Shown here one piece after another: positions 1-12,429 of a stretch of 64,000 bases of DNA. The stretch's first letter is position 1. Every line of letters begins with the position of its first letter. A program made the translations under genes and the position numbers. The stretch is from positions 188,501 through 252,500 of the forward strand of contig NC_134676.1 of the NCBI RefSeq assembly GCF_030463565.1, in the 5' to 3' direction. The notes beneath the pieces are model-generated. The model ran no database searches, was not told where the DNA came from, and was given only the letters and a program-made list of their open reading frames with translations. This stretch comes from Pelecanus crispus (lineage: Eukaryota > Chordata > Aves > Pelecaniformes > Pelecanidae).

Positions 1-760
1 GACAGAGATGGAGGGAAAAAGGCCTAGGATGGGTAGCGGGGGCGGGGGGGGCAGGGAACCAGCACCGGGCTGCAGGACAGAGGTGGAAAAATTAAACACA
101 GAGACACAGGGAGCATGACAGAATGACAGACAGAGAAAAAAGGGACGGAGAGCAGGACAGCATTGGGGGCGAAACCAGGGCAGCAGCAGGGTGGAGATGG
201 AGGAGAAAAAAACCACCTGGGACGGTCAACAGGACAGAGACGAACGTGAATACGGGCAGGGAGGGGGACAAAGGAAGACAGCGAGAAACGACGGGACAGG
301 AAGCGAGACAGAGCGGCAGACAAGAATAATGACAATAAGAGAGAGAGAAAGACAAAGACCTTGAGAAGCAAAGGGGGGTGGAGAAAGAAAGAGAGGTATT
401 AGGAGCCCTGCGGAGAGACAGAGGACAACAAAAACTAGGGCAGGAAGCAGACAGTGAGCTATATAATGGAAAAAAGCAGCGACAGTGAGCAAGACAAAGG
501 GAGAGGGGGAGATAAAGAGAAGGAAGGAAGGAGGGAGATAGGAAGGCAGGGACACGGAGCAGCACGTACAGGCACAGAGGAAGAGGACGCTAGGGAACAG
601 GTCAGAGCAATTGTGGGGAAAAACGGATAGATGCAGATCAGGACAAAGAGATGGAAAAGGAAAAAAAACACAACGGTGGCAGGACAGAGAAAGAGAATTA
701 AAAAAAACAGGGAGAGGGAGCAGGAGAGAAGAACAGAGAGGCAAGGAGAGGTAAAGGGAC
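1..760 (+). repeat. Purine-rich low-complexity tract
   Basis: Degenerate GACAGAG/GGACAG-type units make one strand nearly all purine for about 760 bp. The Ser/Leu/Cys/Pro-rich frames on the minus strand are products of this composition. No gene is seen. Confidence 0.6.
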
Positions 761-1795
761 TGGGATGCACAAGAGGGGAGGCTGGGCCCAGGACCCACCG
801 CAGCTCTTGCGCTCAATGCTGCCAGGAGAATTTGCCAGTTCAGATGCTTCCGTCTCCTTCTCTCCTCCCTTCCTCTTCTGTAACTCCGGTGGCTCGGCTG
901 TCCTCCACCTAAACAGATACACAGGTCTCTTACAGCTCTCACGAGACAAGGCTGCCCAGACACGTAGCCTCGCTCGCTCGTGCGCTCTGCAACTACAAAG
1001 AGGGATCCTTCCTCACCCGGAGAGGCAGGCGCTCTCTTGCCCGCAGCAGGACGCAGCTGCCGGCTGCACCCTCTTTAGTTTATTCTTCAGCTGCTTTACC
1101 TTTCTCTGCCCTCGCCAGCCTCAGCTGCGGCAGCTCTCCTCCACAGCCAGCAAGCGCTCCGCCTGCCCCTTTTCGCCCCCACACCACTAGGAGAGCAAGG
1201 CCAGGCACAGACAACCCATGCCAGCCTGAACCTGGGGCAGTCAATGGCATCTCCAGGGGAGGAACGGGCAACCATGTACTCAGCGCAGCCTCTCGGATGG
1301 GGAAAAAAACAACCAGTGGCCATTATTACCAGAGCCTGCCCCCGGCCACAGCCCCTCCTTATGCAGGGACCTCGGCAGACACCGCTCCTTCCCTGCACTG
1401 CTGCTATCGGTACCGCATTAAGGGAGAAGCCAGCGTGTTCGAGGGCCAGCTTCCAGCATTCACGACAGGGCTTGGGGGTGATCTAGGGCTACAGGACAGG
1501 CTTCAGGGCAGGTGCTGGAGCTGGGGGCAGCTGCATGGGCTCAGTGGGCCCGGGGGGGCGCTCAGGGCGAGCTCTGGCGAGTTGGGGACGTGCCCGCCGT
1601 CTGCGCCAGCGGCATGTCCTCCTCCTTCCCTCCTACCGCCGCGCTCTCTCGGGGAACTCCCTGGGGCTGCCCCGACCCCGCTCGCCCCCAGCTGCCCGGC
1701 AGCCTGCCGCAGCGGCAGCTTTGAAGCTTCCCCTCCCGCCACCCCCGGGTGCCCGGCGGTCAGCAGACACCCCTGCACCCACCAAAGGGGCTCAC

Positions 1796-1817
1796 TCACA
1801 TCACATCACATCACATC
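1796..1817 (+). repeat. TCACA pentanucleotide microsatellite
   Basis: About four tandem TCACA units in the upstream part of the CpG island. Confidence 0.7.
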
Positions 1818-1888
1818 GCCGCTGCTCCTGGCCCTCACCCGCCACCGGCAATCGCGCCCGCCGCGCCGCCATGCCGCTCCCGCACACC

Positions 1889-1898
1889 GCGCATGCGC
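1889..1898. promoter_or_regulatory. NRF1 site
   Basis: Perfect palindrome GCGCATGCGC inside the CpG island. Confidence 0.65.
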
Positions 1899-2005
1899 CA
1901 GACACCGACGGCGCGCCGGAGGGGCCACACCCGGCGCGCGAACGCCGGGACGCAGCACCGCGCTTCGGCCGCCAGGCTGCCGCGTGACTGGGCCGTGCCG
2001 CGAAA

Positions 2006-2024
2006 ACTACAGCTCCCGGCATGC
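2006..2024 (+). promoter_or_regulatory. ZNF143-type (SBS) promoter element
   Basis: ACTACAGCTCCCGGCATGC fits the conserved ACTACAnnTCCC(A/G)GnnTGC element. It is followed 13 bp later by an ATG context (aacATGGcc) that does not lead to a recognisable protein. Confidence 0.7.
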
Positions 2025-2300
2025 TCCGCGCAGGCAACATGGCCGACCGCAAGCCCCTTTCCCAGCACCGCAGCTGCCGGCACGCCGCGGGAGGCAGCCG
2101 GCCCCGCTCTCTCCCTTGCGGGGACGCCGCCGTTCCCCCCGCCCGCCGGCGCCCCCGGGAGCCCTGCCGAGCCCTCGGCGCAGCCCCGCGCTCCTCAGGC
2201 AGCCCCCGCCGCCCGGCTCCGGCACACGGCGCGGCACCCCCCCACCCGCGCCGCTCTGTGCCTGCGGCGGAGGCAGCAGTGAGCACGGTGTCTCCCCACC

Positions 2301-2310
2301 GCGCATGCGC
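2301..2310. promoter_or_regulatory. NRF1 site
   Basis: Second perfect GCGCATGCGC, about 400 bp from the first, on the other side of the ZNF143 element. Confidence 0.65.
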
Positions 2311-3120
2311 GGCGCCCTACCTGCAGTGCCGCGCTCCGTCCGGCAGAGGGCAGCAGGGAGCGGTGGGCCCGAGCCCGTCCCCGCCGGCGGGAAACTGCAG
2401 GGCCCCCGCCCGTGCGCGAAGGCCAACACGAGCAGAGGGCGCATCCCCGCGTGCCGCGCTGGGCACCGTGGCCGCCTGGCAGCTCGGTGCCGAAAGACCA
2501 CATCTCCCGACACATGTCCCGACACATTTCCCGACACGCCCTGCGGAGCAACGTGGCCGACTCGACACTGGCTCCCTGAAGACTAGAGCTGCCAGCATGC
2601 GGTGGGCTGCTGCCTTCTGCGGGGTTTAGCCCCACGGGGACGCCTCCCGTACTCCCTCTTCCCCCCACCAGCACCCGCACGCCCCAGCTGTTCCCACGGA
2701 GGCCGGCTCGCAGGGCCGGGCTTCCCAGCACCAACACCAGCTCTGGTGCAGTTCTGATGCTTCCCCAGCTGCCCCGCACCTCTCCGGCACTGCCTGCCAC
2801 CCCCACATGACCTGGAAGCGCTTTGGCCATCCCCTCTGCCCACACACACGCGGAGGGACCCTCATCGGGACTTTCCTCGGGAGCGCCCTTTTGCAGAGCC
2901 CCGACCTGACCCAGGTGCTTCCCCAGCACTGGTCCTACCCCACGGTGAGCCCCAGTCCTCGGGCAGCCCCACACGTCTGTGTGCAGCCTTCCCGCTGCCC
3001 TGGCACACCAGCATTTCCCCATCCCCTCCGGTTCTGGGCCACCCACGACCCTGGCACCGCACCCTCCCCTCCTTGGCCCTAGTGCGGGTCATCCTGGCCC
3101 TGGTCACTGTACGTTCCAGT

Positions 3121-3141
3121 CCCCCCCCCCCCCCCCCCCCC
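3121..3141 (+). repeat. Poly-C run (21)
   Basis: Uninterrupted run of 21 C. Its length is likely to vary or be mis-sequenced. Confidence 0.8.
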
Positions 3142-3479
3142 TGCTTTGTGTCACCTTCCCTGGGATGTTCCTGGTCGCCGGGACCTCCCCGGCCCCATTC
3201 ACCTGTTCTGTGGTTGCAGCCTCAGTCCTGGCCCCACCATGTATTGTATTGCTCAGCGCTGGTTGTGTTGTCCTGGACCTGATGCAGTCGTGTGAACACC
3301 ACGCTCGTAGCAGTAGCCCAGCTCAGCAGCCCCCAGCTGCAGCCTGTGGGACACAGGCGTCATCGCCATCAGCCCTGATGGCTGCTGTCACCCCTGGGGA
3401 GCGTGGCCTGTTGCCATCAGCTCCATGAGGGACAGCTGTGGCTGCTGGGAGAGCAGAGGAGTGCCCCAGCTCCTGAGGG

Positions 3480-3900
3480 CAGCTTGCCAAAAGGGAGAGT
3501 GCTGGGATGCACAGGAAGGGAGAAGGGGATGAGAACAAAGGGAGAGCTCTGGAGTGCAATGGGGGGTGGGGAGGAGGAAGACATCAGCAGGCGACAAGGA
3601 ACATCTCGGGGCACAGAAAGGCAAAGGGGAGGGTGCTGGGCCACACAGAAAGGAAAACAGATGATCCTAAAGCACACCAAAAAAGCACTGGCAAAACTCG
3701 GGGATGGGAGGAAAGCTAAACAGGAAACGTTGTGGCATACTGTATGACAAACATGGGCTCTTGGGGCACACAGAAGGACTTGGGGGGGAACCTAAAATAC
3801 GAATTCAGGAGTTCAGAAGGCTCCAGGGCACAGCCAAATACAAATCGGTGCACACAAAAGGGGCTGTGCAGCATGCCATTGGGGCTCTGTGGCTGATGGG
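3480..3900 (+). repeat. Degenerate minisatellite-like stretch
   Basis: A GGGCACACAGAAAGG-like core recurs irregularly (near 3510, 3606, 3632, 3758, 3820 and 3846). No reading frame is maintained. The rest of 2,650-6,430 shows nothing I can assign. Confidence 0.4.
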
Positions 3901-6435
3901 AAGTGGCCTGAAGCCACCACCAGACCCTATGGAAACTCTCTCCCAGCACTGGTTGTGCGGGCCCCAGCCCTTCTCCGGTGTCTTAGGTACCGTATGTGGT
4001 TGCCCCCTTCAGCGACCCTGAAAGAGGAGGCCTCAGTGACCTTGCTGGGAATGAAGAGCTCACAACCTGCATTCCTTCAGATCCTCCTCACTATCCCCTC
4101 TGTCCCCATCTGCCCCAGCCCAGACAGCCCAGACCAGCCCTTGCCATGCTCTGGCCTCACTCACCCCTCACCTGCCCAACACACAGCGTTCTCCCTCCAC
4201 TAACTTGCACTGACTCAGCCTAGGGACCCTGTCCCCAAAGCCTGCTTCCAGGCAGGCTTGCGTGCCTGCCTCCCCGCAGCTCAGAGTTTCCGCATCTGCA
4301 AGAGCAAGGGTGCATGCACAGGCCCAGATGGGGAGCAATCTTGGGTTCCATTATTGTATTTTACTATTGCTTGTGCACTATTTCCACTTAGACCTTCATA
4401 TGTGCATACCAAACCCAAAAAATCTCTTAACAGCTTCAGTCACTCATAAGTCACTCTCTTAAAACTGACTTGCTCTCTCTTTTCTTGTTGTTACACCTCC
4501 TTGGCCCTTTCTGTACATTGTTCCTGAAAAGAACATGACCGAAATCAACAAAATGGGTCAAGCAGCTGCTCTTCAAATTGTTGGGTCTGAGAGGATTATC
4601 CTACAAACAAATCAAACTAAGGTCATCGGACAATTCTAGTTTTAGAGCATTTTTCCAAAGCTTTAACTGTGCTTACTTGCTAGGTTATGTGATAAAAAGC
4701 TTGTCTCCATAAACTCAAAGTCACACAGAGGCACTATGCCAGGTAAGGCACCCCAGTGACCCAGCCAAAGAAATAGAGCCCCTGCCCTGGCTCCTCCCAG
4801 CGCTGTCCCTGCAGAGCCGTCAGCCCCACAGTATGGGGTGACTCTCATCATGATGAGTAGCTGGGAGATGCTTTCCGGATCACCATACAGACTGAGGAAG
4901 ATCACTGCCCATGTTGATCTGTGTGGCTGGCATATATACGTTGCGTTTGTGTGTTTGCGTGTGCCTGGGAACACATGTCCAGCCCCACTACTAGCTGGAG
5001 AGCAGGGGCACGGAGCTGCAGCAGTTCAGCAGCTCCCTGACAGCAGGGAATTAACCTAGGCGTCTGTGACTCCCTCCAGAAGGTTTGCCATTTGCACCCC
5101 ACCCCGTAGCCGGGGGTAGATAGGACTGCCAGGCCTTTAACCAGGAAAGAGATTTGTGCTGCTGGCCACAGTCCTGGAACCACAAAAGGCACTGACCTTG
5201 TTAGGATTATCATTTTGTCCAGAGACTTTTTGCCCAATATTGTGCTGGTGAAAGCAGACAAGTGGAAACTTAGGTGTGGTGTTTCCAAGCTCAATGAGCA
5301 GAGGAGCAGAGGAAATTTGAGCTGGTTGTCTGGCTAAATCACTCCAGTGTATGTTTGTGGATGTTTGCTACAGTCCTAAGATGTCAGTATTGCTGGGAAT
5401 CAGAAATCTAGGCTGGTCCCTGAGGGACAGATGTGTGGACACGGGTAAGTTTCCAAATGTGCAGATAAGCGCTTGCTGTTTCTGAATGGTTTTTGTCCAT
5501 AGGTTTTGGTTGAGGGTGTCCATTACCCTGTAAGGGATAGCTGACTGCTTTGCTTTAAAACACTGCTCTGAGGCACAAGGGCCACCCTCCTGTTAAAGTG
5601 CTGAATACAACTTTGGGGGCTGCAACTGCTGTAAATTAGTTAGATCTTGTATCTTGCTCTTTTCAGTGTCTCTCAGTGTTTAGAATGACAGTATCAGGAA
5701 CAAAAGTGCAACAGATACTTCATCTCCTACTACCAACAGACAGCTGTCTAACAGCATCTTAAGTAAGATACATTTTTGCAGACAATTTCTTAAAAATGTG
5801 CCTTTTTCCATCACTGAAGCCTAACTTATGAATGTGTGAGGGAGAGGTGTCTTTCCTACCTATATATTTACCTTTTTTACTTTACAGTTAAGATCCTTTT
5901 TGACACTTTATTCCTTATTCCTTTAAGTCACTTAGTTCTTTTACCACAGTGATAAGCCCATGTGGCAGCTTAAACAGGTAGCTTTTCTCTGCTCATTTTC
6001 TTTTCTTTATTGGCGTTGCTCTGGCTCCCTGATGAAGATCTTCAAAACCAATATGCATCGAGTATTTTCAAAACAGGAACTACCACCCTGTAGCTTGCTA
6101 GTTTCCCCTAGTGTCACTACTGCTGTCTGTTAGGAAAATGACTGATTTTACTTACTGCTTCTGTTAGCCCCCTTGTATTTCACATGCAAATACATAAACC
6201 ACAGATCTGAGTGCAACGTAAACCCTTTCCACCAAAGCATTGCGTTAATCACTAGCTTTCTTCTCCTGCAGTCACGCAGCCCACCGGTTCTGGGCAGTTA
6301 GACCACATTCTTTTACCAGTAGGTGATGTGAATTTTCAACTATTCACCTTATCCAGCTATTTCACCTTATTGTTACTGTGATGCAGGGGCTAAGCAGAAT
6401 GCCAGTGTCTGCACGTCGCTGGCTCCGTGCAGAAC

Positions 6436-7009
6436 TGTCATGGTTTAATCCCTCAGGCAGGTAAATACGGCACAGCTGTTCGCTCACTCCCCCCTAGTGG
6501 GATGGGGGAGAGCATTGGAAAAAAAGTAAAACTTGTGGATTGAGATAAAGACAATTTAATAGGCAAAGCAAAAGCTGCGCACGCAAGCAAAACAAAACAA
6601 GGGATTCATTCACCGCTTCCCGTTAGCAGGCAGGTGTTCAGCCATCTCCAGGAAAGCAAGGCTCCGTCACATGTACTTGGGAAGACAAACACCATCACTC
6701 CGAACATCCCCCCCTTCCTTCTTCTTCCCCCAGCTCTATATGCTGAGCATGATGTCATACGGTGTGAAATATCCCTTGGGTAGGTTGGGCTCAGCTGTCC
6801 CGGCTGTGTCCCCTCCCAGCTTCTTGTGCCCCCCAAGCCTGCTCGCTGCTGGGGTGGGGTGAGCAGCAGAAAAGGCCTTGACTCTGCGTAAGCACTGATC
6901 AACAGTAACGAAAACATCCCTGTAGTACCAACACTGTTTTCGGCACAAATCCAAAACATAGCCCCATACTAGCTACTGTGAAGAAAATTATCCCAGCCAA
7001 ACCGGCACA
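6436..7009 (-). mobile_element. Solo LTR, ERVL-type endogenous retrovirus, with 5-bp TSD
   Basis: 574-bp element bounded by TGTCATGG... and ...CCGGCACA, flanked by a perfect 5-bp target-site duplication AGAAC (6431-6435 and 7010-7014). Read on the minus strand it has a TATA-like box near 6740 and an ATTAAA signal near 6555. A homologous LTR lies at 39,565-40,144. No internal retroviral sequence is adjacent, so it is a solo LTR. The 5-bp TSD favours the ERVL class. Confidence 0.85.
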
Positions 7010-8769
7010 AGAACACAGCTGACCTGCTTACAAGAAGCAGGGTTGTCTTAATACCCTAACTTAGCCCTACAAAGAATCTTTTCCTCTTCTTTCATCTACC
7101 GTTAGTTCCCACAGGCCTTCATTATGAAGGTTTCAATCGATTGCTGTTGACATATACTTGAATTCAAATATTTGTGCTATTCATAGTGAAATGCTCATTC
7201 AGCTAAATGCTTGGCTGTGTCAGGACTCTTTTGATAAAACTGAATAAAAGACTTGACCAGGTATTCTGCATAGCCCCAGGTCATACAAAGGAATTCGCCA
7301 GTGCAGGGACCACATGCAGTATGCAGCGTAGATCATGCCCAGGGTTCCAGCAGACGGAAGAATAGATTCTGCCAGGGCAGGATTTGATCTGACTTTACAA
7401 GCCTTTAAGGACATTGTCTTAAGTGGAAAGCAGAGAGAGGTAGATAAGTGTATCCAAGAAAGATGATTTTTGTCATCCAGAGAGTGAAGGCAGACTGCAC
7501 ACAGACACATTATTCATTCATTTTGAATGTTTGATTTTTTTCCCGTTTCCTGAGGACTGTAGAGAAATTTGGTGTTGTATTTAACTCCCATTACCCACCT
7601 CAGCACTGGGATATCTCCGCGAGAGGTTCTCCACTGTCCTACACTTTACTGTCCCCACAACTCCTGGCTCCCTTCCCACAGGGAGCAGCCAGCCCTCTCC
7701 ACTCCCTGACACCTTAATCTAGAGGATGGGGAGGACAGGGAGGACAGGGGACAGGGCTGCAGAGAGCAGCTAGGCCCATGTGCTCCCACAGGCAGAACTG
7801 CCAGTTGTCCCATCAGAGGGAGTGCCTAGCCTCATCAGACCGGGTGGTATTTCTTGTGTTCTCATGCTATGCGACAGAGATCTTCCGCCTCTTCTCAGAC
7901 TCTTTGCTATATGCCTGAGCGATGCATTACCCTACAGCCTGCTGACATTATACTTTGGACGTTTTTCTGGCCAGAGTAACGCAGAAAGAGATTCTGCCTG
8001 CTCACCTTTCTCCCCTATGGTTAGACGTGTCTCTTGATTCTCCTCGCGCTTTTCTTCCCATATCAGTGCCTTGTGACTCACCCTCCTGGCTTCCTCAGCC
8101 TCCCCTGTTACATGCCACTTTTCCCACTGTAAAAGTCACTTTTCAATGCTGTGAAGCCTTTCTCCTGTGTACGATTCCCTTACAGCTCTCAAAATCTCAT
8201 TAGAGCAAGAGGGGGCACTCTCGCTCTGCGGTCTCATCTGTATGGGCCATGTTATTTTGACGAATGCTCTGGAGTGTAACAGCTCTGACCAGCAATCGTT
8301 CATGAGCAGGTAGTTAATTCTCTGATTTGCAGCTGACTGCCCGTGTTAAGAATCTTCCTTGATAAATGGATGGCAAAGACGTGCTCCTCAGGTGTGCGTC
8401 CTTCCTTAAAGTTGCTTTGAACTGTCTCCTGCTCAAGGGGAGACGAGCATTTCCATCAATGGCTAAGACACGTTCAGCCTGTCTCATGCTTCTCTGCTTC
8501 TCTGCTGCTCTTTCTGCTTCGTCCTGCCCAGCAGTGCCAGTAGATGGATGGATTGGGGGGGGGCAGCGCAATGAACTCCAAAAGGGAACTTAAAAATAAC
8601 CTGTCAATGAAGCAGGGAAGGGGGGCACTATTTTAAACCTAACTCATCGCTTGGACCCTACAGTCAGTTTAATGCCACAAAGGTGACAGCAAATGGCCAG
8701 GATGTCAAGGAGCGTGCCACTGCTGCCAAACACGGCACATCTGTGCAGTGAGGTGCTGCCTGCACTCTT

Positions 8770-9685
8770 ATAGAATCACAGAATCGTAGAATCGTTTAGG
8801 TTGGAAAAGACCTTTAAGATCATCCAGTCCAACCATTAACCTAACATTACCAAGTCCAGACTAAACCAATTAAGGGTAGACTAGACTAAACCATGTCCCA
8901 AAGTGCCACCTCTGCCCGTTTTTTGAACACTTCCAGGGTTGGGGACTCCCCCACCTCTCTGGGCAGCCTGTTCCAATGCTTGACCACCCTTTCCGTAAAG
9001 AAATTTTTCCTAATTTCCAATCTAAACCTCCCCTGACACAGCTTGAGCCCATTTCCTCTCGTCCTATCGCTAACTACTTGGGAGAAGAGACCAACACCAA
9101 CCTCGCTACACCCTCCTGTCAGGGAGTTGTAGAAAGCGATAAGGTCTCCCCTCAGCCTCCTCTTCTCCAGACTAAATGCCCCCACTTCCCTCAGCCACTC
9201 CCCATCAGCCCTGTGCTCCAGACCCTTCACCAGCTTCGTTGCCCTTCTCTGGACACACTCCAGCACCTCAATGTCTTTCTTGTATTGAGGGGCCCAAAAC
9301 TGGACACAGCATTCCAGGTGCGGCCTCACCAGCGCCGAGTACAGGGGCACAATCACCTTCCTGCTCCTGCTGGCCACACTATTCCTGACACAAGCCAGGA
9401 TGCTGTTGGCCTTCTTGGCCACCTGGGCACACTGCTGGCTCATGTTCAGCCGCTGTCGACCAACACCCCCAGGTCCTTTTCCACTGGGCAGCTTTCCAGC
9501 CACTCTTCCCCAAGCCTGTAGCGTTGCATGGGGTTGTTGTGACCCAAGTGCAGGACCCGGCACTTGGCCTTGTTGAACCTCATACAGTTGGCCTCGGCCC
9601 ATCGATCCAGCCTGTCCAGATCACTCTGTAAAGCCTTCATACTCTCAAGCAGATCAACACTCTTGCCCAACTTAGTGCTTCCTTT
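8770..9685 (-). mobile_element. CR1 LINE, 5'-truncated, C-terminal ORF2
   Basis: The 3' end at 8770 carries the avian CR1 terminus. The minus strand encodes the end of ORF2, from [20 protein letters not shown] through [28 protein letters not shown] and [16 protein letters not shown] frameshift near 9,460 splits the ORF. The 5' break is about 9,685, just after the missing FADD catalytic motif. Confidence 0.92.
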
Positions 9686-11309
9686 CATCTGCCTAAACCT
9701 TCTGCCTGAGCACAGGCGCAGGCACCCATCAGAGGTTACATCTGTGTATCCTACAGTGTCTTTGGGCTGTGGCAAATAAGGCTTTAGGTGGGATCAGCAC
9801 TCGGCCTAAGCCCAGTTTTTCACTGAGCCACTATCTGTAGCCACTCAGTTTTACCCCTGGGTTCACCACATACTACTTGCTCTTTTGGTGAACAGGCTCC
9901 CTAGCTGCTCTCCACATCTGGTACTCCCCAGAGGAGAAGGAGCAGAAGCTGAGCTCTCTAGGTGACTCCTGTGATCATGGTGTCCTGCAGCAAGGACACT
10001 CACCTTGGAAAGAGGATTCCTGGTTCTTCGTCTCTGTTCCTAGTACTATATAATTTTATTAAATAATCATACAAGCATAAAATACAGGGACAGTTCTTGG
10101 AGCAGAGATCAAACGCAGCTCTAGCTCCCAGCCCGAGGGTCTTGTCTGCTCTCTCTGACTCTTTTTCTGCATAATGTCATGTTGCAGAGGGAAAGAAGCA
10201 GATAGCAAGAACCATTCCTTCCCCTTTCTCCTAGAAAGACATGGTGTGATGATTTGAAATGTGTTCACTTCCTGGAGATGAGGAGAGAATTGGACTGGCT
10301 ATCTCGCTTCTTGAGCGTATACTTCAGTCACTGGACTAATAGGGACCTGGGGCAGAATGCTGTTGGATGTTAGGAGAAGCCAGGTTTGACAGCATACATT
10401 ACACTGAGAAAACTCCCTGCATGGAGGCCTTCATGTGGCATAGAGAAACACTTAGTATCTGGATAATGATTGGACTTAACCTACCTCTTCATAAGCCACC
10501 CACGCTGTTCTTAGCTGATCTAGAACAGAAACAGGGCTTTATGGCATGTTCTCACTGCAAAATAAGCCAAAGCCAGAGAGCTAGCTCAGCTTTTAGACCC
10601 CAGTCACTCACACTGCATAACTGCTAGCACAGGTGCTAGCACAGTTTTGGCCCGGGCCAGGTAGCAATTTATGAGAGGGCTTTGGTGCACCACAGAGCAA
10701 TAGCACACGCTGGGGATCATTGACAATGGGCAGGACAGATGAGACTGTATCAGAGCTGGTTCCCTGAACCCTTTGCAGCCGCCTTCTGCAGGTATTCTGC
10801 TTCAAACCACATTATACACCCTAACACCACGCTGCACAGCAGCCAGTGCACACTCTTCAAGTTTAACAGCGCTTGCTCTGTCTCAGGCTCTCTGAACTGG
10901 AAAAGCATACGTGCAAAAAAACCCCCATGTCTTCCATGTCGTAGGGCCAGATGGTCCTCACATGCAACCCAGTGGCAGCCCAGAGTTAGGAGTCAGATAA
11001 TGGGGACATGTCTGGTCTGCACTGCAAGGACTCATGGCAGAGAGCAAGCAGTTCGTGGCACTGTTTCCTTTGGGGTACAGATGTAGCTGATGCACCATCT
11101 GAACCAGAAGGCCAAACAAGCTGGTCCCAAAGTGCTGCAAAGAAGAAGGGATTTTTTGCATAGCAGCGCAGGGGTCACACCTGTCACTTCCCTTCCACCT
11201 TTCCTCAGCTGCCAACAGCCATCCCAGCCACATCCTCACTCCATGCAAGGTGAGACCTGAATATACATACTTTATAGGGAAAGGTAACCTGAGAAAGGTA
11301 ACCTGCATA

Positions 11310-11570
11310 CTCTTGTAATAAATTGATACAATGTAATTATATTGTATTATTTAAATAATAAACTAATCCTATAATAATTGTATATATTGTACAAGTACCA
11401 CATATAATACATAATAGATCAAATATTTATAATAAATATAATTGCAATACATTATAATAAAGTTATAATTTATGTTATTTATAAAACATTATCATATCAA
11501 TTTATCATATCATATTTTATACTTGCATTGAAAATATAGTAATTTCCTTATAATGACATAAGGAAAATGT
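11310..11570. repeat. AT-rich low-complexity block
   Basis: About 260 bp of almost pure A/T with many short TATAAT-like palindromes, directly upstream of a CR1 fragment. No coding content. Confidence 0.6.
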
Positions 11571-11579
11571 CACTATGTA

Positions 11580-11740
11580 GGTGGGTAAACAGTGGAACAG
11601 GGGCCCAGAGAGGTTGTGGGATCTCCATCCTTGGAGATGCTCAAAACTTACAGGCCCTGGACAACTGGATAAGGCTGTGAGCAAGCTGATGTGACTGTGC
11701 CCGCCCTGAGCACAGGGTTACACTAGAGCCCTCCGGAGGT
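11580..11740 (+). mobile_element. CR1 LINE fragment
   Basis: Plus-strand match to the CR1 ORF2 end (AACAGTGGAACAGGGG... ATCTCCATCCTTGGAGATG...). Diverged, without the 3' terminus. Confidence 0.7.
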
Positions 11741-12429
11741 CCTGTCCCCACATATGTGACTGATTTTTGACCTCTGGTAGCACTGCAGCCACACAATACA
11801 CTATAATATGGACACGCCAAGCAGACTAAAGGTTGCTTAAGTGTTCTGACATACGTGTTTCGCCGATGCATCTCAGATATTTTGTGACATGAGTTGTAGA
11901 TGAAAGGAGGGAGAAGAGAGAGAATTAAAGATCAAGGATCAGATGTTAAATCCTGCCTGCTCAATTGCTGGTATCAAGCCAGTTTGTAACTGTGCTTTCA
12001 GCATTAATAGCAGACATACTTTGTGCCACTGTACTCTGTGAGCAAACAATCGGTGTGGTCAAATGTGGCAAAGGTGATTTCTGTTTGATGACATTTGGAA
12101 CTCAGTAGTTCTTGCAAATGAAGGGCCTTAACCTACTGGCCATACCTGCGCGAGCCTCCAGCTAGACTTTGATGACTGCAAAGTACAGGATGAGACCCTA
12201 TGTTAGCTAGCCGTACTAACCCAGCGATGAGGTCAGTATAGCATAATGGGGAAAACCGAACTCTGCCACAACTAAATGTCGTGTTGATAAACACAACTTC
12301 ACTGGTTTTTATAAACAAAATTAAACTTAATGTGCTTCACAGTAGCTAAGGTGCCCTTAATTCAAAACCCACAGAATAACTCACTGGACACAGTTAATAG
12401 TCAGCAGACCACATAGGCCAGGCTTTGAA

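Larger units (their letters stand above)
1480..2610. promoter_or_regulatory. CpG island with ZNF143 and NRF1 motifs (gene unknown)
   Basis: CpG-dense block with no coding exon I can recognise. It holds ACTACAGCTCCCGGCATGC at 2006-2024 (the ZNF143/SBS promoter element) and two perfect NRF1 palindromes GCGCATGCGC at 1889-1898 and 2301-2310. These are typical of TATA-less housekeeping or bidirectional promoters. The long frames on both strands are GC-driven. The transcript and its direction are unknown. Confidence 0.7.

Noticed and set aside
24-963. Minus-strand Ser/Leu/Cys/Pro-rich frames
   Set aside because: Translations of the purine-rich low-complexity tract.
1297-2629. Long open frames (up to 429 codons) on both strands in the first CpG island
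   Set aside because: Pro/Arg/Ala-rich in every frame, a result of high GC and few stops. No domain and no consistent splice structure.
6606-6959. 117-codon minus-strand ORF in the LTR
   Set aside because: LTRs are non-coding, and the homologous LTR at 39.6 kb does not keep the frame.
8886-9602. 238-codon minus-strand ORF as a host gene
   Set aside because: It is the C-terminal end of CR1 ORF2.
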